From Spiroplasma endosymbiont of Lasioglossum villosulum (GTDB taxonomy: Bacteria; Bacillota_I; Bacilli_A; Mycoplasmatales; VBWQ01), in assembly GCF_964020195.1 (NCBI RefSeq), contig NZ_OZ026539.1, positions 186,001-250,000 of the forward strand: a stretch of DNA of 64,000 bases. Reading direction: 5' to 3'. Below the pieces are notes generated by a model. That model was not told where the DNA came from. It ran no database searches and saw only the letters and a list, made by a program, of their open reading frames with translations. Positions 63,508 through 64,000 of this stretch are shown piece after piece. Position 1 is the first letter of the stretch. Each line of letters begins with the position of its first letter. A program made the position numbers and the translations under genes.

Positions 63508-64000
63508 ATGCAAATATAATTTAAAAAAGAACAAATTGTTAAAGATAGACCACAATCTATTCTTATTGATTATGGTGAATATAAATTACAATGTCCAAAA
63601 TGAATGGTTAAAAATAATAGTTTTATTGCTGATGATAAATATACATATTGAGTTTTTAATTTAGAAAATATTAAAAGAGAATTAAGTGGTAATGAATTAA
63701 TAAAATTATTAGAACCATATATTAAAGACCAAAAAATAACTGTTAATAAACCAACTGCTCCAAAAGAATATTATCTTAATGATATAAAACTTGAACCATT
63801 AAAATTTTATGAACAGCATAATAGTTGATTTATCGGTGAAATAACAGATAACAAAACTAAAATTACTAATCCTTGTTTTAAATATAACATTACGTGAGAA
63901 GAAAACAGAAAAGGTTTTAAAATAAATAATCCATATAAACATGATGATTTACCAATTAATTATATAGTTACTTCTTATAAGGAAATTTCAAATCATAATG
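63508..64000 (+). pseudogene. Unknown gene with TAA at codon 4, running off the window
   Basis: ATG 63508 has 'aggaaagga' upstream, but codon 4 is TAA (63517-63519). The same frame is then open for 160 codons, with Trp as TGA, to the end of the window. The protein reads 'FKKEQIVKDRPQSILIDYGE', 'LQCPKWMVKNNSFIADD', then Lys/Asn/Tyr-rich sequence with no signal peptide and no recognised family. It resembles mollicute plasmid or viral proteins in composition only. Either the gene is broken, or translation starts after the TAA at a non-standard codon. Confidence 0.6.

Noticed and set aside
38272-63519. Genome-wide recoding of TAA as an amino acid, because several frames continue through TAA
   Set aside because: Most intact genes here end in TAA directly before terminators or new ribosome-binding sites (pyrG, glyA, uvrA, trxB, rpsI), so TAA is a normal stop; the continued frames are better explained by recent nonsense changes or errors.

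Overview
The window reads as chromosome of a Spiroplasma-like mollicute. The sequence is very A+T-rich, and UGA must be read as tryptophan: almost every recognisable protein (GltX, ArgS, PyrG, GlyA, UvrA, UvrB, FtsK, Lgt, TyrS) runs through in-frame TGA codons at Trp positions. Ribosome-binding sites are Firmicutes-like, both IS30-type and ISNCY-like transposases occur, and small lineage-specific membrane and secreted proteins are common. All coordinates below use genetic code 4.

Layout. 1-14,000 is mostly housekeeping on the plus strand: the ychF end, three small membrane proteins, gltX, an HD phosphohydrolase, an unknown gene, argS, rpoE, pyrG, fba, a PPC-domain gene (minus), rpiB and glyA. 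14,000-21,000 is mainly minus-strand: a frameshifted ftsK, a sodium/amino-acid symporter, a PTS IIB/IIA pair (plus) and a secreted protein split by a TAA. 21,000-33,000 carries uvrB, an acetyltransferase whose 3' end was hit by an IS30 element, ogt, an amino-acid permease with an alpha/beta hydrolase, a coiled-coil protein, and uvrA. 32,300-37,400 is an accessory stretch of lineage-specific genes ending in a SGNH-type hydrolase and a Nudix domain fused to a ThsA-type SLOG domain. 37,600-45,500 is again core: hprK (interrupted by TAA), lgt, trxB, whiA, an XRE regulator, tyrS with a large insertion, and a CvpA-like protein. 45,578-47,745 looks like a decayed transposon with inverted ends, a 17-bp flanking direct repeat, a passenger gene and a dead transposase. 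47,800-56,400 mixes ribosomal genes (rpsD with structured leader; rplM-rpsI) with secreted or surface proteins. 56,376-62,400 has the second IS30 copy, tRNA-Ile, an ABC transporter and a MATE exporter. The end holds a structured RNA candidate and a gene with an early TAA.

How it fits together. The housekeeping genes cover tRNA charging (Glu, Arg, Tyr), nucleotide supply, glycolysis and pentose phosphate steps, nucleotide excision repair (UvrA, UvrB; Ogt for alkylation), lipoprotein maturation, and carbon control through HPr kinase, PTS and WhiA. The accessory genes are secreted or membrane proteins plausible for a host-associated life, plus one candidate nucleotide-signal/defence protein (35987-37162).

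A recurring oddity is that at least five genes are broken by a single-base change in a poly-A run, and several more by one in-frame TAA. These may be real decay, length-variable tracts, or residual sequencing error; the sequence alone cannot decide.
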